Assembly: GCA_028532985.1 (NCBI GenBank)
Contig: JANCIK010000001.1
Span: 3,472,001 to 3,536,000, forward strand
Reading direction: 5' to 3'
From: Stropharia rugosoannulata
Lineage: Eukaryota > Basidiomycota > Agaricomycetes > Agaricales > Strophariaceae
Length of the DNA stretch: 64,000 nucleotides
The notes beneath the pieces were generated by a model. The model was not told the DNA's origin, did not search any database, and worked only from the letters and a program-made list of their open reading frames with translations. Positions within the stretch are counted from its first letter, which is position 1. Each line of letters starts with the position of its first letter. This document shows, piece by piece, positions 1-12,711 of the stretch. The position numbers and the translations under genes are program-made.

Positions 1-367
1 TGAAGCATATATCAACTCCCAACGTACTCTGGAGCTCCTCGACAGTATGCCTATAATCCAATCAGGTTGCAATCAGGGTCCGCAAAAAATAATAGGACAT
101 GAAAGTACTTACAAGGTGGAAGCAGACAAGAACGACTGGCGGATTTGCGGTGTCAGTGCCGTCAGAGGGTTTGTAGATAAAGTGGCGGCATACCTTGATG
201 ATGGCGAATGCCTCATGGTAAAGGACATCGTCTTGCTTCAAGCTTCCCCGCGCCTCTCCATCTTGGGTATCGTCCTTCACTCTATCAAAGTAATGTTTGA
301 CGAGAACTTCCAGAACTGTGGGTCCAACCTTGAGGCCAACCTCCCGCGTTAACGAGTTTGAAAACAT
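1..367 (-). CDS. N-terminal part of an alpha/beta-hydrolase-like protein (3' end outside window)
   Basis: Three exons can be joined in frame: 367-194, 135-113 (23 nt) and 50-1, with introns 136-193 and 51-112, both GT-AG with GTATG/GTAAG donors. The first exon gives 58 codons from an ATG at 367. The joined product contains the motifs EVLVKHYFDRVK, YHEAFAIIK and HTVEELQ. From memory these resemble the N-terminal region of a basidiomycete alpha/beta-hydrolase (esterase-like) family. The catalytic part (GxSxG nucleophile elbow) would lie off the left edge, so no enzyme function can be confirmed here. An upstream exon cannot be excluded. The gene is divergent from the NACHT-WD40 gene. The exon joins are well supported by phase; the family name is tentative. 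Confidence 0.5.
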
Positions 368-888
368 GCTCCACAATACAGACTGGACAAGGACCGGCCT
401 CACGTCGCAGGATATAATGAGGTATTACAGATACAGCGCGATGGAGCCGTCAGAAAAGTTACAGATACAGGGAGAAATAGTTTAGGTCAGCTGCAAGCCA
501 GTTGCAGATATTTGCTAGCCGACATGATCAGATTCAGAACGGGTTTACATATGTTTAGCACAGCCCCCGCTCAGAACCGCTCCTAGCCGCTCATTCCGGC
601 TCGCTTACTTTCTCTTACTTTGCGTTGGTCAAGCGTTGGTTAGATGTCTTGATCACAGGATGTACACCTTCCAATCATTCTAAAACTGTTTGCCAGCGTA
701 CATAGAACTTGAACGAGTAAGGAGTGAGTTTTGACTTGGTTTTGACCTGTTTTTACCTCTCCAGCATGATGACGATGAGACGGTGAAGGGGCCTCAAGCT
801 GGAATTACAATAATACCACGAGGCATTTGACGTGTATGAAATCCTCTCGCTCGACTGCTACGTCTAGCTGTACTCCACATAATTGACT
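368..888. promoter_or_regulatory. Divergent intergenic region between the hydrolase-like gene and the NACHT-WD40 gene
   Basis: About 520 bp separate the two outward-facing start codons, so this stretch should hold both promoters. I see no convincing TATA box or operator and no further coding exon. A few short direct repeats (TTTTGAC near 730-750) are the only visible structure. Confidence 0.4.
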
Positions 889-3800
889 ATGCCTACCTCC
901 ACTCCCCAATTTTTTGCGAACGCAAACGGAAATTGGAGTAATGTGTCCATACAAAACATACAAGGACACTACTACTACGGTGTCGGTGAGTTTTTCATCT
1001 TTCGTACGACCGTTGTTCAAATGATATGCGATGGATAGCAGATTCTGATTGGACCGGTATGCAGACAGTTCGGTACACATGAATGAATTGGACTAACATA
1101 TTACTGTGCTTTGACGATTAGAACTGAACTCAATGACATATGCGAGTAATGCTGGATACGATGCCACAAAGCGGTGTCTTTCTGGTACACGTACGGTTAT
1201 TATTGACGAACTCGAGGACTGGGCTCTTGGGAAGACCCGGGAACCCCGAGACCATCGCATGACTTGGCTTAACGGTGCAGCAGGGACTGGAAAATCATGC
1301 ATAGCGCATACCATCGCACTTCGACTCAAGCAGACTGGTAACTTAGGGTCCTTTATTGCTTTTCACAACTCCTATCTGTCTGAGAAACGTCACGAAAAGG
1401 TCTTCAGTACGATCGCTCGCGACTTGGCGGCACGTAACGTTGCATTCAGGAAGGCATTAGCGGAGACGCTCCGGAAGGAAGGCTGGCTTAGGTCAACGGA
1501 CATCATACAGCAATGGGAGAACTTGATTGTGCAGCCTGCGGTTCACTTACAGGACGATGGACCGATCTTGATAGTCATCGAAGCTCTAGATGAAAGTGGC
1601 GATCCCAATTCTCGGACCCATCTACTCTCCATCCTTGGATGTCGCTTGCAAGAACTTCCAGCAAACATCCGTATTCTTCTCGTATCACGGCCGTTGGACG
1701 ACATATCGGAAGCTCTGGAAGGAAATCCTATCATCCACTGCAAATATATGCACGACATCCCGAGATCGGAAACTAAACACGATATCCATATTTATATTTC
1801 TGCACAGCTGGCTCGCACAGGAAAACCCTTTTTCGACAGTAGCAAGATCCAAGCCCTAGTTAATCTGGCGGAAGGACTTTTCCAGTGGGCCTTTGTAGCC
1901 TGCGAGTTCATCAAGGGCACTGGCAAAATATCTAACCCAAAGCAGCGATACAACGTGCTCATCAGCTCTTCTGGCTCTACCGGTTTGACACAGCTGGATA
2001 GTCTCTATGAAACTGTTTTACGGTCCGTACTTGAAGAAGATAACATCTCTCTCTTCCGCTCTGTGATGGGACAAGTCCTGGGGGTTTTCGAACCACTTTC
2101 TATCAACGCGTTGGCAGAGCTGCGCAGCCACTTCTCCCTGTCCGGTATTGATAGTGACGGAGACGATATCGGTCTTGTTTTAAAGCATATGGGGTCACTG
2201 CTCAGCGGAACATCTAACCCATCCACTCCTATCCTACCTCTTCACTCATCGTTTGTCGACTACCTCAGCGATGAACGGCGTAGTAAAGAATTTTACATCG
2301 ACAAGTCAATACACGGTCGTGATTTAGCCCTTGCATCGCTTGAGGTTATGAGAATCGGGTTGCGTTTCAACATTTGCCCTGGGCTCGAGACCTCATACTT
2401 ACTCAATTCCGAAGTTGAGCATCTTCAAGATCGCGTGCATGAGTTCATCTCTTCTGTGCTTTCATATGCTTGTCGATACTGGGCTCGACATGTTCATCAG
2501 ACGATGTTTGACTTGCACATCTCTGATGCTGTACGCGACTTCCTATATAACCAATTCCTCTACTGGGTTGAAGCCCTCAGTCTCTTAAAATGTGTCCCAT
2601 TCGTATCGTATACATTGTCTCTTCTCAATAAGTGGGCACAAGTATGTACCCATCCACTACTTGACGAGGTATGATATTAATGCAGTTACTGTATGCAGAA
2701 TTACAAAGAAGGAGAAGATATTGTTGACTTTTCAACCGATGCTCAGCGGTTCATCCGCATGTTCGGAGGTGTCATTGTGCAAAGCACACCCCACCTGTAC
2801 CTCTCTGCTCTTCCATTCACACCGGAAAACTCCATCGTGCGCAGGAAATATGCCCCTCGGTTCCCAGGTACCTTACGCGTTGCATCTGGCCTTAGGTCCA
2901 ATTGGCCAGCCTGCCAGAATGTCCTACGCGGACACCAGGCATCCGTCCTGTGCGTGGTCCTCTCTCCAGATGACACTCTTATTGTCTCTGGCTCCTGGGA
3001 TAAGACTGTCCGCGTCTGGGATGCAGAGACTGGAGAAACGATGCGCGGCCCATTGTTCGCGCACACCAGCCCTGTCGACTCTATTAGCGTCTCACCAGAC
3101 GGTAGGTATATCGCATCGACCTCCGACCACAAAGTACACATTTGGGATGTGCTTACAGGGAGGCTTATCGGTGAGCCGTTGGTGCACATCAACTATTTCA
3201 AATGTGTCGCGTTCCAATTGGATAGTAAACACATCATTTCTGCCTTACTTGATAGAGCAATACACGTCTGGAATATCGAAACTGGGAAAGAAATATGCGA
3301 TGCCCTCACTGGACACGAACAGGATATCACTTGTATTGCAGTTTCTCCTGATGGAAAACACTTTGCTACAGGGTCAAAGGACTGTACTATACGTATTTGG
3401 AAAACTGGGCCGTATGAAGATACATGCATCATATTAAAAGGGCACAGTCGTCAAGTTCTTTCTGTCACGTACTCCACAGACGGAAAACGTGTCGTTTCAG
3501 GCTCATTAGATACCACCATTCGGGTCTGGGATGCAGAAACAGGTGTCACAGTGATGGATCCGTTGTGTGGGCATACTTCTCTAGTTGCGTCTATTGCAGT
3601 CTCTCCGGACGATAGACGACTTGTTTCGGCTTCATATGACATGACTATACGTTTATGGGACTTACAGACTGGCCAGCCGATTGCCAAACCTATCATTGGG
3701 CACACATCCCTGATCAATGCTGTTGCATTTTATCGAGATGGGAAGCGCATCATTTCTTGTGCCGACGACAATACTATACGCATATGGGACTTAGACATTG

Positions 3801-5080
3801 CAGCAAAGGCAACACTAAACAATGTTGAGAATGATGAAGTGCGGATCACGAGCTTTGCAGTTTCTCCAGACAGTCGGCAAATCGCTTTAGCTGTTACAGA
3901 ATGTGATAATAACTCGATTAGGATCTGGGATATGGTGCAGGATAAGATGGTCCTGCAGGCATTCAAAGGACATACTCACGAAATCTTGAATATAGCATAC
4001 TCACCGAATGGGAAGTATCTTGTTTCTGCCTCCAGTGAAACACTACGCGTATGGAATGTGGAAACCGGAGAGGATCTACTTGGCCCTCTGACAGGTCAAA
4101 TTCACTATGGTGCATCTGCTCTTTTCTCGTATGATGGTAGGTATGTCTTCCTAGCAGATTCTCTAGTTAATGCGGCACTGCATGTCTGGGATGCACACAC
4201 TGGCATCACTGTGGGGAGTTACCTACCATCTTGCTTAGGACAAATAACTGCCTCTCCTAACAGTCACCAATTTGCCTCCATTTCGACATCTGGACATGGA
4301 ATACACATATTTGATGCATTAAAAGGCCTACAATCGGAGCCCAATATTGATGGTTATGGTAGCTTGTGTTGCATAGCATTTTCACGAGATGGCGAGCGCA
4401 TAATTGCTGGCTCAGGCCTGGACCCCACAATTGCTGTCTGGGATATCCGGACAGGCACTGCTATCAAGGAATTGTCTTGCAATAGAAGGTCAAAGGATCA
4501 CTGTTTTATCAGGAGTGTGGCAGTATCTCCCAATGACCAATTGATAATTGCTGGTCTGGAAGATGACTCTATACGACTGTGGGATAGTGAGGAGGGAAAT
4601 ACTGCAGCCGCACCTTTCACTGGACATACTGCTCCAGTCAAAAGTATCGCCGCATCTCCAGACGGAAGATGCATTATATCATTCTCAGCAGATCAGGCTG
4701 TTCGGGTGTGGGATCTACAAGTGGGCGTATACAAAGATCTCAACAAGCGCAGTCATACTATCCACAATCAGAGCGCATCAAGTTGCGTACTGCGATTCTC
4801 AACCAGAGTAGAACACGCCTTAAAAAACACTGATCTCCTTTTTCAAGGCTTTGATTTCACCACTATGTATTGGAAAAACGCCATCGAAATAGACACTGGC
4901 ACAGGCTGGATTATTGGTCCCAAGAACAGGAGGCTTTTGTGGGTCCCGCACGAGCACCTTACCGGGCTCATTACACATCGAACCAAGAAGATATTTGGCG
5001 TTGACGTCACGGAGCTCGACCTCAGCGACTTTTCACATGGACCATTATGGACTACATGCTTCCGGGACCTGGAGGCTTGA
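889..5080 (+). CDS. NACHT-WD40 NLR-like protein (STAND NTPase, 14 WD40 repeats)
   Basis: Four exons join in frame: 889-985, 1042-1056 (15 nt), 1122-2641 and 2699-5080, giving about 1337 residues. The intron at 2642-2698 has GTATGT and TGCAG ends and unites what look like two separate reading frames. Residues 1-33 are polar and Asn/Gln/Gly-rich. The NACHT P-loop NGAAGTGKS lies near residue 88-96, and the Walker B stretch LIVIEALDE near 189-197, with Glu where Asp is usual. About 14 WD40 repeats follow (roughly residues 620-1215, motifs such as GHTSLVASIAVSPD and TIRIWD), enough for two seven-bladed propellers. A short C-terminal region with WIIGPKNRRLLWVP is typical of basidiomycete NWD proteins. 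Fungal NLRs of this build are thought to act in non-self recognition and regulated cell death. The ligand is unknown. The N-terminal exons are my reconstruction. Confidence 0.85.
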
Positions 5081-5322
5081 CTTCATTGCTTACTATGTAC
5101 TTGTGTAACGCAAGCTGAGAAAGGGGATAATTTTACAGAAAAGACGTAGATCTGACTAGTATACCTTCTTACATGCATTACTTATTGCAGTCTACTCAGC
5201 GCAAAATGTCATCCATAAATCAAATCAAGTAAACCAGGCCTATATATTGGCTCAACTGTAGGCTGTGACCACGCTTGAGGGCTAAGTACTCAGAATAAGG
5301 CAGAATACAACACTAGCAAAGT

Positions 5323-8300
5323 TTATACAGAAATATTGGAAGAACTAGTTGTGGCACCACAGATGTCATATAACAACTCCCTGTCAGAGCTATTGTCCAC
5401 GACGGATTTGAATAATCCTCTCTGGAACCCGAGAAGAACTTTCGGCGAGTCAAATTCTACCTGTATAATTAAACCAGATGTCAGATATTTGAAAGATCTG
5501 GAGAGTTGGCTCATTATTACGCACTATGAAACCATCATCAAGAACCATCTGTGCAATTCAAGCAATCAGTTAACATTCTTTTTATTACAGTGGAAAGAAA
5601 ATCTTACAACCCTGTCAGCATCCATGATGGTCTGCAGTCGATGTGCAACTGTGATTACGGTCACAGATGGATCAAGTTTATGTCGAAGCGTATTTTGTAT
5701 CACCGCATCTGTTTTATGATCTGCCACAACATTTGGTAAAGTCTTCTAGCCAAATCAAGAGGGTGCGTACCTATGGCCGATGTCGCTACACAATCCGAAA
5801 GGTATGGTTATCATTCAAGAAGTTCTAATAGCATATTTCCAGCGTGTGAAAAAAACAAACCTTCATCTAAGATTAATAGTTTACTCCGTCGAATCATCGC
5901 ACGAGCAAGAGCAAGGACCTGTCGTTCACCAAAGGATAGGTTTCTGCCAGCTGAGGCTATGTTACTATCCAAAGTGATTCTTGCTTTGCCTAACTCGCCC
6001 TTCAATTCACATAATCCGGCCGCATGCAAAGCATCATTCAATTCAGCATCATCGTACTGTTCAAAGGGGTCAAGATTATGCCGCAATGTTCCTGTATTGC
6101 TGCGTTCAATTATTTACCGAGGTCAATAGATATATCTTAACTCACCACAAATTAACTCCGGCTATGAAAGAGTACAATTGAGATGTTTGAGAACATGTCA
6201 AGTCCAAAGTAAACATACTATTTGTGGGATGATAGTAATATTGGACCGCAAGTCTTCTAGGTTAATCTTGCCTGTTTCAATTCCATCGTAGTAGACATTG
6301 CCTTTCGTGATAATTAAACGTAGCAGAGCCAGAGTTAGGGAACTCTGTAAAAATAGTTAAAAAGGGATTTTTAGATGATGATATGAAATTGGTTGCTTGC
6401 CTTGCCACTCCCCGTCCTACCAACTGATATTGTTGAACATAGAAGGTTAATAATGAAGTAGAGACAAGAAAGGCATATCACACCTATCCCTATCCGTTCC
6501 CCAGACTTCACCCTGAATGAGATACCGTGTAGTACAACAGGGCCACCCTAACAAAGTTGGTGAGCAAACAATTATTACGTGACGTGGCATAATGAAATGT
6601 ACCTCCGAGTATTGGGCAGTAAGATTTTTGACTATCAATTCCCCACTTGTAGGCCATGATGCCGGAGGTTTGCGTGAATCCTGAGCTTTCTCTTCATGAT
6701 TGATATCGAGATAGCCTTGAATACGCTCAAGACTATCAAACAAGGCAGTTCAGCAGACTGAGGCTGAAAGTTTGTTTTGAAGAATCTTTACCTATTTGCC
6801 TGAACTTCAAATTCGTTGAAGAATCTGACTGAATATAACAGTGCCGTACAGAGCTCTGCTGTCATGTTCAGAGTGAAACCAGAGTTAGAAGAGCCAATGG
6901 ATCTCCCATAAACCAAGTAAGTTGCCAGGCCCGTGCTAAAAGCACCACCAAGTATATCAATGCGTACTGCTACCCAGCGATTCAAGTTATATGTGATGCG
7001 GTTAATGCAAGAGTATCTGTCAATTAGGTCCATCAAATCCTCCTTTAGCTTTGACTGAGCGCCGTATGCTCGAACAGACACTGGAACAAATCTATGAATG
7101 AGGCCAATCGAACACAGGATATGTACACACACCAATGCCTGTAATCGCAGAACTTAATTGAGAGAGTACCGGAGCTCGGGCATTGCTGCAATGGCTGTGT
7201 TACTATGTATCTTTCTCCTTTAAAAAGAAGATATACTACCTTTTCTCCCTTGTAGTAGAAAGCTGAGCTTTAACATATATATTCCCAATATAAAACCCAA
7301 AAGCAGCAATAACCAGGGCAGGTGCAACAAAGAAAGGTGTGAAAACGCAAACAATAGCCAAGCTGGTAAACAGAGTAAGGAGCCAGGAAGACAAAATATA
7401 GAACACCTGCGGTAAAGAGTCGTCTATCGACTGAATGTCTTTTGTGAATCGTGCTATTATTCTAGCTGTAGGAGTTTTATCCATCCATCTGTAAAGTTCT
7501 TGTTCTTAGCTTTACCTTAGTTGTAACGTAGGAGTCTCACCGGAGGGTACTTCCAAGGACAGATTCTACAAGCAAACTATTGATCACCCGTGATGCACTT
7601 ACGGTTCCAGCTATGAAGTAAATGTGGGAAAGCCTTGAGACCAGGATGAACAGTACAAGGATGCAAGCATAGACGGAGCAGTAGCTGAAACCTGCATTAG
7701 CTTTATGTCTCCAGGAATAAAAACAAAAGAAGAAGAAAACTAAGAAAAGAAAAAAGATAACATACTATGATACATTAACCTCAAATATTTCATGTGCTTC
7801 GTACTGCGAGCCCCAGTACCCAAGGAACCATTTCTGGAAAGCAAATATGGCATTTCCTAAAACAAAGGTCGAAAGCCATATTGTGAAGAACAGAATTGGA
7901 CGACCGTTGCCTAAGGCAGTGAAGAAAAGCTTCAAAGATTTCAGAGTGACATGGCCGCTGACGATTTCCTCCGACAGGGTAAGGCGGCCATTTGCCTGAG
8001 GCTCGTTCATAACAGGAGCATGACCAGGATTCATTATGTCCGCGTCTAATTCATCGCGACGCTGTTGCGTTTCTTGGACAAGAGTGGGGCCCAAAGCAAG
8101 CGTATCCGCATCATTAACCTGACTTGCAATCTTGCCATCTCGTCCAATCGAAACAACAAAATGGGAAATTGGCAGCATCAAGCCCAAATTATGCGTCTAG
8201 ATGACACACAAAGTTACATTATGTCAATATGTTCCAGAAGGTACCAGATGCCGCTCACCACCAAGATAACTGTACGATTCTTCACCAGATTTCCTTGGAA

Positions 8301-11300
8301 ACATTTTTTAACAATTGTTGCAGACCTGGTCAGTAAGTTAAGTGCGTACATCTTGGGTATCATATATACTCACGTGTGAACATCCAGTGCTGCAAGGACG
8401 TCGTCGAGAAGTATTACTTTTGCCGGTGAGTAAATTGCACGAGCCAGCGTAAGTCGGGCCTTTTGTCCTCCGCTAGATCACAAAGTCAGTTATACAAGGA
8501 GATTAATAGCACCTATACAATACCTTAGCGTGACTCCCTTCTCACCGACTTCAGTGTTGTCCCCAGCTTCAAATAATTCCAGATCCCGTTCTAAGGCAGA
8601 CTGCGCAAGGACTGTATGGACAAGTTAGCAGCAGAAGCATAATACCACGGTGACAAGTAACCTTGCTTGTAGCGGGCTTCGTCATAGGGAGACCCAAAGA
8701 GAATGTTTTCACGTATTGTTTTATTCTGTACCCATGACTCCTGAGCAGCATACGCTACGCCCCCGCCTCGAGGAAGGTTAAACCACGACTCTTTATCGCC
8801 CTTGATAAAATGCATCTCCCCTTTTCATACTAGGTAAACATACGCCCACTTTATCAGAGTAGCAAACCTACCAAGTAAAGCCATAAGCATGGATGTTTTC
8901 CCTGAGCCCCTATATTGTCTGTGAGGTTGTAATAGTCGGACTAAGTGGATGTCGTGTCTTACGTTGGACCCACGATCAGGTTGATGCAATTTGATTTGAA
9001 GAATAACTCTCCGTTAACATGAAGTTTGAAAGGTGCGGATCCCTTGGAAGCTTTTGCGGAGTTCAAGGACCATGCAAATGATGCATTCTTGAATCCAATG
9101 ACCTCTTCAATCATCATGGCAGGTGCCGTGGGACCATCTTCGGTATACAAGTCGAGCAGTTCCACGGTGTTGAAAAACTCATTCAAGCGATCTAATGAAA
9201 CCTTAGCTACAGACGCATGCAATCGAGTCACGAACGAGGTGTTAAACAAAACTTAAGGTAAACATTAAGCAAGTGAGGCATACCTTGAGTTATATCAGCA
9301 ATGCTCCAGTATATTTCAAATAGCTGTAAACGAAGCATGTCAAAAACAGTCAAGCTCGAGAAGATCACGGATGCTGTGGAATATACTGTCACTAACACAT
9401 TGCATGGGCAAAAAATAAGCCATTACTCACGAGTTAATTCCTGCTTCATAACCACAGTGTAGGTAGTATATGTTGCCAACATAGCAATGGTTGGAATTAG
9501 CGAGCTGCGAATGGTAGTTTGTTCAGCGACAATTAGAAACATGTGGGGGTAGTCAGGTCGTACTTCATCATGCCCATAATAGAACGGAGAACCTGGCACG
9601 AATAAACAATGTGACTGAAGGAGACGGTTTAGTATTACCCACTTTTAACCACCATATATATAACAGTTCATCGTTTCTAACAGCTTCAATCCTGTGGAGC
9701 ATCTTGGTTTCCCACCCAAATAGCTTAATCATTCTGAGAGCATTGACAACTGAGGCATTGATCAGTGCACATAGACCGAAGGCTCATGGTTCTGCGTACC
9801 TTCTGAGATAATTTGAATCCGCTTGTCTGACTACTTTCCCCTGAGATGATGTAGTGTATGAGGCAAACAACTGGTACCGTACTTTTTTCATTTTAGCCTT
9901 TTGGTAATCTTGAATGAGCTTTGTTAAGTAGCCTGGAACCGGCAAGAGGACAACCAAGCATCCAATCCCGACCAGTGAACTAGGCAAACATCAAGAACTA
10001 AGAAAGTGAATAATATAAATACGTTACCTCCACCCCAATAATTTGTATAAGAAGAATGCACTTATGCTAATTTGAACTGGAGTACCGATAGCTGAAGTAT
10101 GGGCTATGAAGCAACGACGGTGAAAGTTAGAAGGTAGTTACACGTACCTACGTAAATAAAATGTCTAGCGTCAGTGATGTTTACTAGATCAGTGGTGACG
10201 AAGTTGTTAATTTTGCCAACGAGGTTCGATGTCACTACTGGTTTTGTCTTTTCAAATTCGGATCCAGCAGAAGCGCTCCTAGGACTTGATTTCGAGATTG
10301 AAGATGCGGGTGACTTTCCTTTGTTGGATGTCGACCTGTGTGCATCTATCGTCGACTGTCCCGATACACTTGCTTCGGAGACGTTGTCAGACGCGGGCTT
10401 AGATGTAGCGGCGGCATCGACGTCGTTCCGAGTCTCCTGCTCATCCGTCTGTACATCCGCTGCAAAGCGGATACGCAAACTATGTTCAAATACAAGAGCC
10501 GTTAATATGGCTTCAACGTGGGCCAGTATTCTTGTTCCTAGAAATACATAATACTGGAAGGAAATCATTTGTAGAGATGGGCCACATAGTAGAGCTAGAA
10601 TCCAAAACCATGGCTGCACACTGTCCGATCCGGTGCCGTGTTCTAGATAGCTAGATAGACAATGCCTTTAAGAATGGGGCAATAACTGTTGCATATGCGA
10701 TGACCCACCTTAATATATGGTATATGCCAATCGGACTAATGAACTCTGCGAGACCCATGACAATCATAGCGAAAGTCATGTAGATGTAATCCATCCCTAC
10801 AGAACCGTTAGTGTTACACGTAGCCTTCGAGATGAACGACTCACGAAGAGTTCGGAAAAGTCCAAAAAATATATGCCTCTTGCTTGTCCTCTGTAATGGG
10901 TCCATATACTGCGCGCCTTAGCGTAGGGAAGGTAGGTGCAATATCCAACAGAACACACCGGAAATGCTTTTCTGACAAGATTCTTCGAAACATCAGTGTC
11001 AGACAAGGGAGGGAGCTTGTCGGGACCCAGATGTTCCGTTTTTTGAGCAGCAAGTATAACAGGAGTGAGATAACTGTAGGTAATAAAAGACATGAAAGAG
11101 CAAGTTAGCTCTGGATTAGGAACTGTCATTGGATTCTACAACCAATCACAACAATCAGAGGCTGCTCGGAGGTAACATTGTATAGAAATAGACCTTGGGG
11201 TCAACCGGGGTATAGCGACGTGGAACAAATAGCGGAATCAACGCCGCGGTCACGAATAGGGTGCCAATCTTTGCCCAGAGTAGATAGCCTTCATGGGCGT

Positions 11301-12047
11301 CTTTTGGTGTTTCAATGTATGTAGCGTATGGCCAAATATCCCGATAGACATACACCAAAAGAGACGCGACGAGTACTAAGTTATTGCTTCTCGTGCCATA
11401 TTTTGAGGGTTGAACCATGCACAGAACGAAAAGAGACCAAAAAATAGCGTAAATCTGCGGAAAAAAGAATGATGAATACGAGATAAGTGCCGAAATACAG
11501 AAAGACTGCGAGTTACATAAGTGACGGTCATGAATGATTCTGGGCATTGAAGAGAGAGAAACTCCGGCGGAATTGTTTGATAGCAGCGACGCGAGGTTGC
11601 AAGAGATATTAGAAAGTTATGCATCCAGCCAAGCGTGCCAGTTCATAGGAGTAGATGATCCATCCGCCGTGTGCCTTAGCTCGGGTTTGTATGGCCTGTA
11701 GAAGTGAATGCAACGCGTTGGCGGTCAAGTCCTCTTCCGCGACCATCGAACTGTGTTCTTCCCGGCATCGACGACATAACTTGACTAGCATATATGCGCC
11801 ATGAGTAACGACTAAGAAGACGGACAGACAGAACGGTATGATCAACGTGTCCTCTGGAACTCTGAAAAGCAGCCATCAGTATACTTGCACGCACTACGGT
11901 CAACTTTAACACTTGCCTGAGTTCTCTAGCAAGCTTCGATATTCCCCTAACGAGAAAAAAGGTGAACCCCTCAGAATAGTCCATCTTCGTTGAAGGAAGG
12001 ACCGGGGGTAAGTATTGCAGTGAAGTTATAAGCAATGACTCAAACAT
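5323..12047 (-). CDS. ABC transporter, subfamily C (MRP/Ycf1-like full transporter)
   Basis: More than 20 short introns separate exons that together give a TMD0-L0-TMD1-NBD1-TMD2-NBD2 pump of roughly 1400 residues. Landmarks on the minus strand: [12 protein letters not shown] (about 11.35 kb), [19 protein letters not shown] (11.07 kb), [10 protein letters not shown] (9.7 kb), NBD1 GSGKTSM (8.9 kb) with [12 protein letters not shown] and [10 protein letters not shown] (8.4 kb), VRAYGAQ and YNLNRWV (7.0 kb), NBD2 [16 protein letters not shown] (6.4-6.3 kb), [15 protein letters not shown] with LLILDEATSAID (5.9-5.7 kb), and the H-loop [16 protein letters not shown]1 has Asp in place of the catalytic Glu, the usual asymmetric state of this subfamily, whose members export glutathione conjugates and other organic anions, often at the vacuole. 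Introns split both Walker A motifs. The start at 12047 is the first ATG of the open exon. No frame break is seen. Confidence 0.9.
5771..5785 (-). other. 15-nt exon of the ABC transporter (Glu-Ala-Thr-Ser-Ala-Ile after Walker B)
   Basis: The exon lies between introns ending GTGTAG and starting GTACGC. It completes the D-loop region LDEATSAID shared by all ABCC second nucleotide-binding domains. Confidence 0.8.
6345..6400 (-). other. GC-AG intron inside Walker A of the second nucleotide-binding domain
   Basis: The intron starts GCAAGC directly after GGCAAG and ends TTTTTACAG. Removing these 56 bp joins Gly-Ser-Gly-Lys to Ser-Ser-Leu-Thr-Leu exactly. No GT donor in the neighbouring exon keeps the motif intact, so the non-canonical donor is well supported. 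Confidence 0.85.
6401..6423 (-). other. 23-nt exon of the ABC transporter encoding most of Walker A
   Basis: The exon is bounded by ATATCAG upstream and a GC donor downstream and encodes VGRTGSGK with borrowed bases from the preceding exon (ending ATAG before GTGTGA). It is too short to appear as an open reading frame but is required for a functional second ATP site. Confidence 0.85.
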
Positions 12048-12711
12048 CCCACTCCCACTGTCATTTTGCGGACGCCGCACCTTGGCCGCACCACCTGTCA
12101 GCAATCTATATCAGAGATATTGAACCCACGCTGTGATAAATTGGTTTTCCTAATGTTTGCATGCCATAGATAATTTAAAGGTAAACGCCCTGACTTGTTG
12201 AGAATGGGATTGGCCGCTTGCGTGTAAACTTCCCCAGCACGTATCTTCGTTGTTTATGATGAGTCCCAGAGAATCAAGGTTTATGTGGTGGTTAGATGCA
12301 TCAAAAACTTCGTTTAGCAGGTACACAATTCTGGGGCAATCAAAACGGGGCATTTCAAGGTTGTGGGATATGGTGTTGTAGTTATTTTGAAGGCTGAAGC
12401 TGAAGCTGAGCGCTGAGGCCCGACTCCTCGCGACGCGGTGACCGATCACGAGCGTCACCTACGGGTCACGGCATTCCCTTGGCATTCCCTCCGTTCTCCC
12501 GGAGACCTGAGGTTTGCCTAAGGCCTGAGGACTGACTTGGGACCGACCATCGTTCTGTTAATATATCTAGGATATCGTGAAAATATGCGCGAAACAGTGC
12601 TAGCAGTTCAAACGTAAAGACTTAAAGTCGAAATTCGCCAGCTGTCGTAGGAAAAATATAAGTACCATTTGATGATTATTACACTACACGCTACAAAAGA
12701 CAACATTCTAT
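12048..12711. other. Intergenic, upstream of the ABC transporter
   Basis: This 664 bp stretch lies between the transporter start and the stop of the glutathione transferase gene. It should hold the transporter promoter. I see no gene, repeat or clear motif beyond partial repeats of CCTGAGG near 12500-12530. Confidence 0.35.

Noticed and set aside
2592..3437. Plus-strand 281-codon frame across the NACHT-WD40 junction
   Set aside because: It is an out-of-frame shadow. Splicing 2642-2698 unites the NACHT and WD40 parts in the proper frame.
5336..5719. Plus-strand 127-codon frame at the end of the ABC transporter
   Set aside because: It is antisense to the last exons of the transporter, which carry the conserved H-loop and C-terminus.
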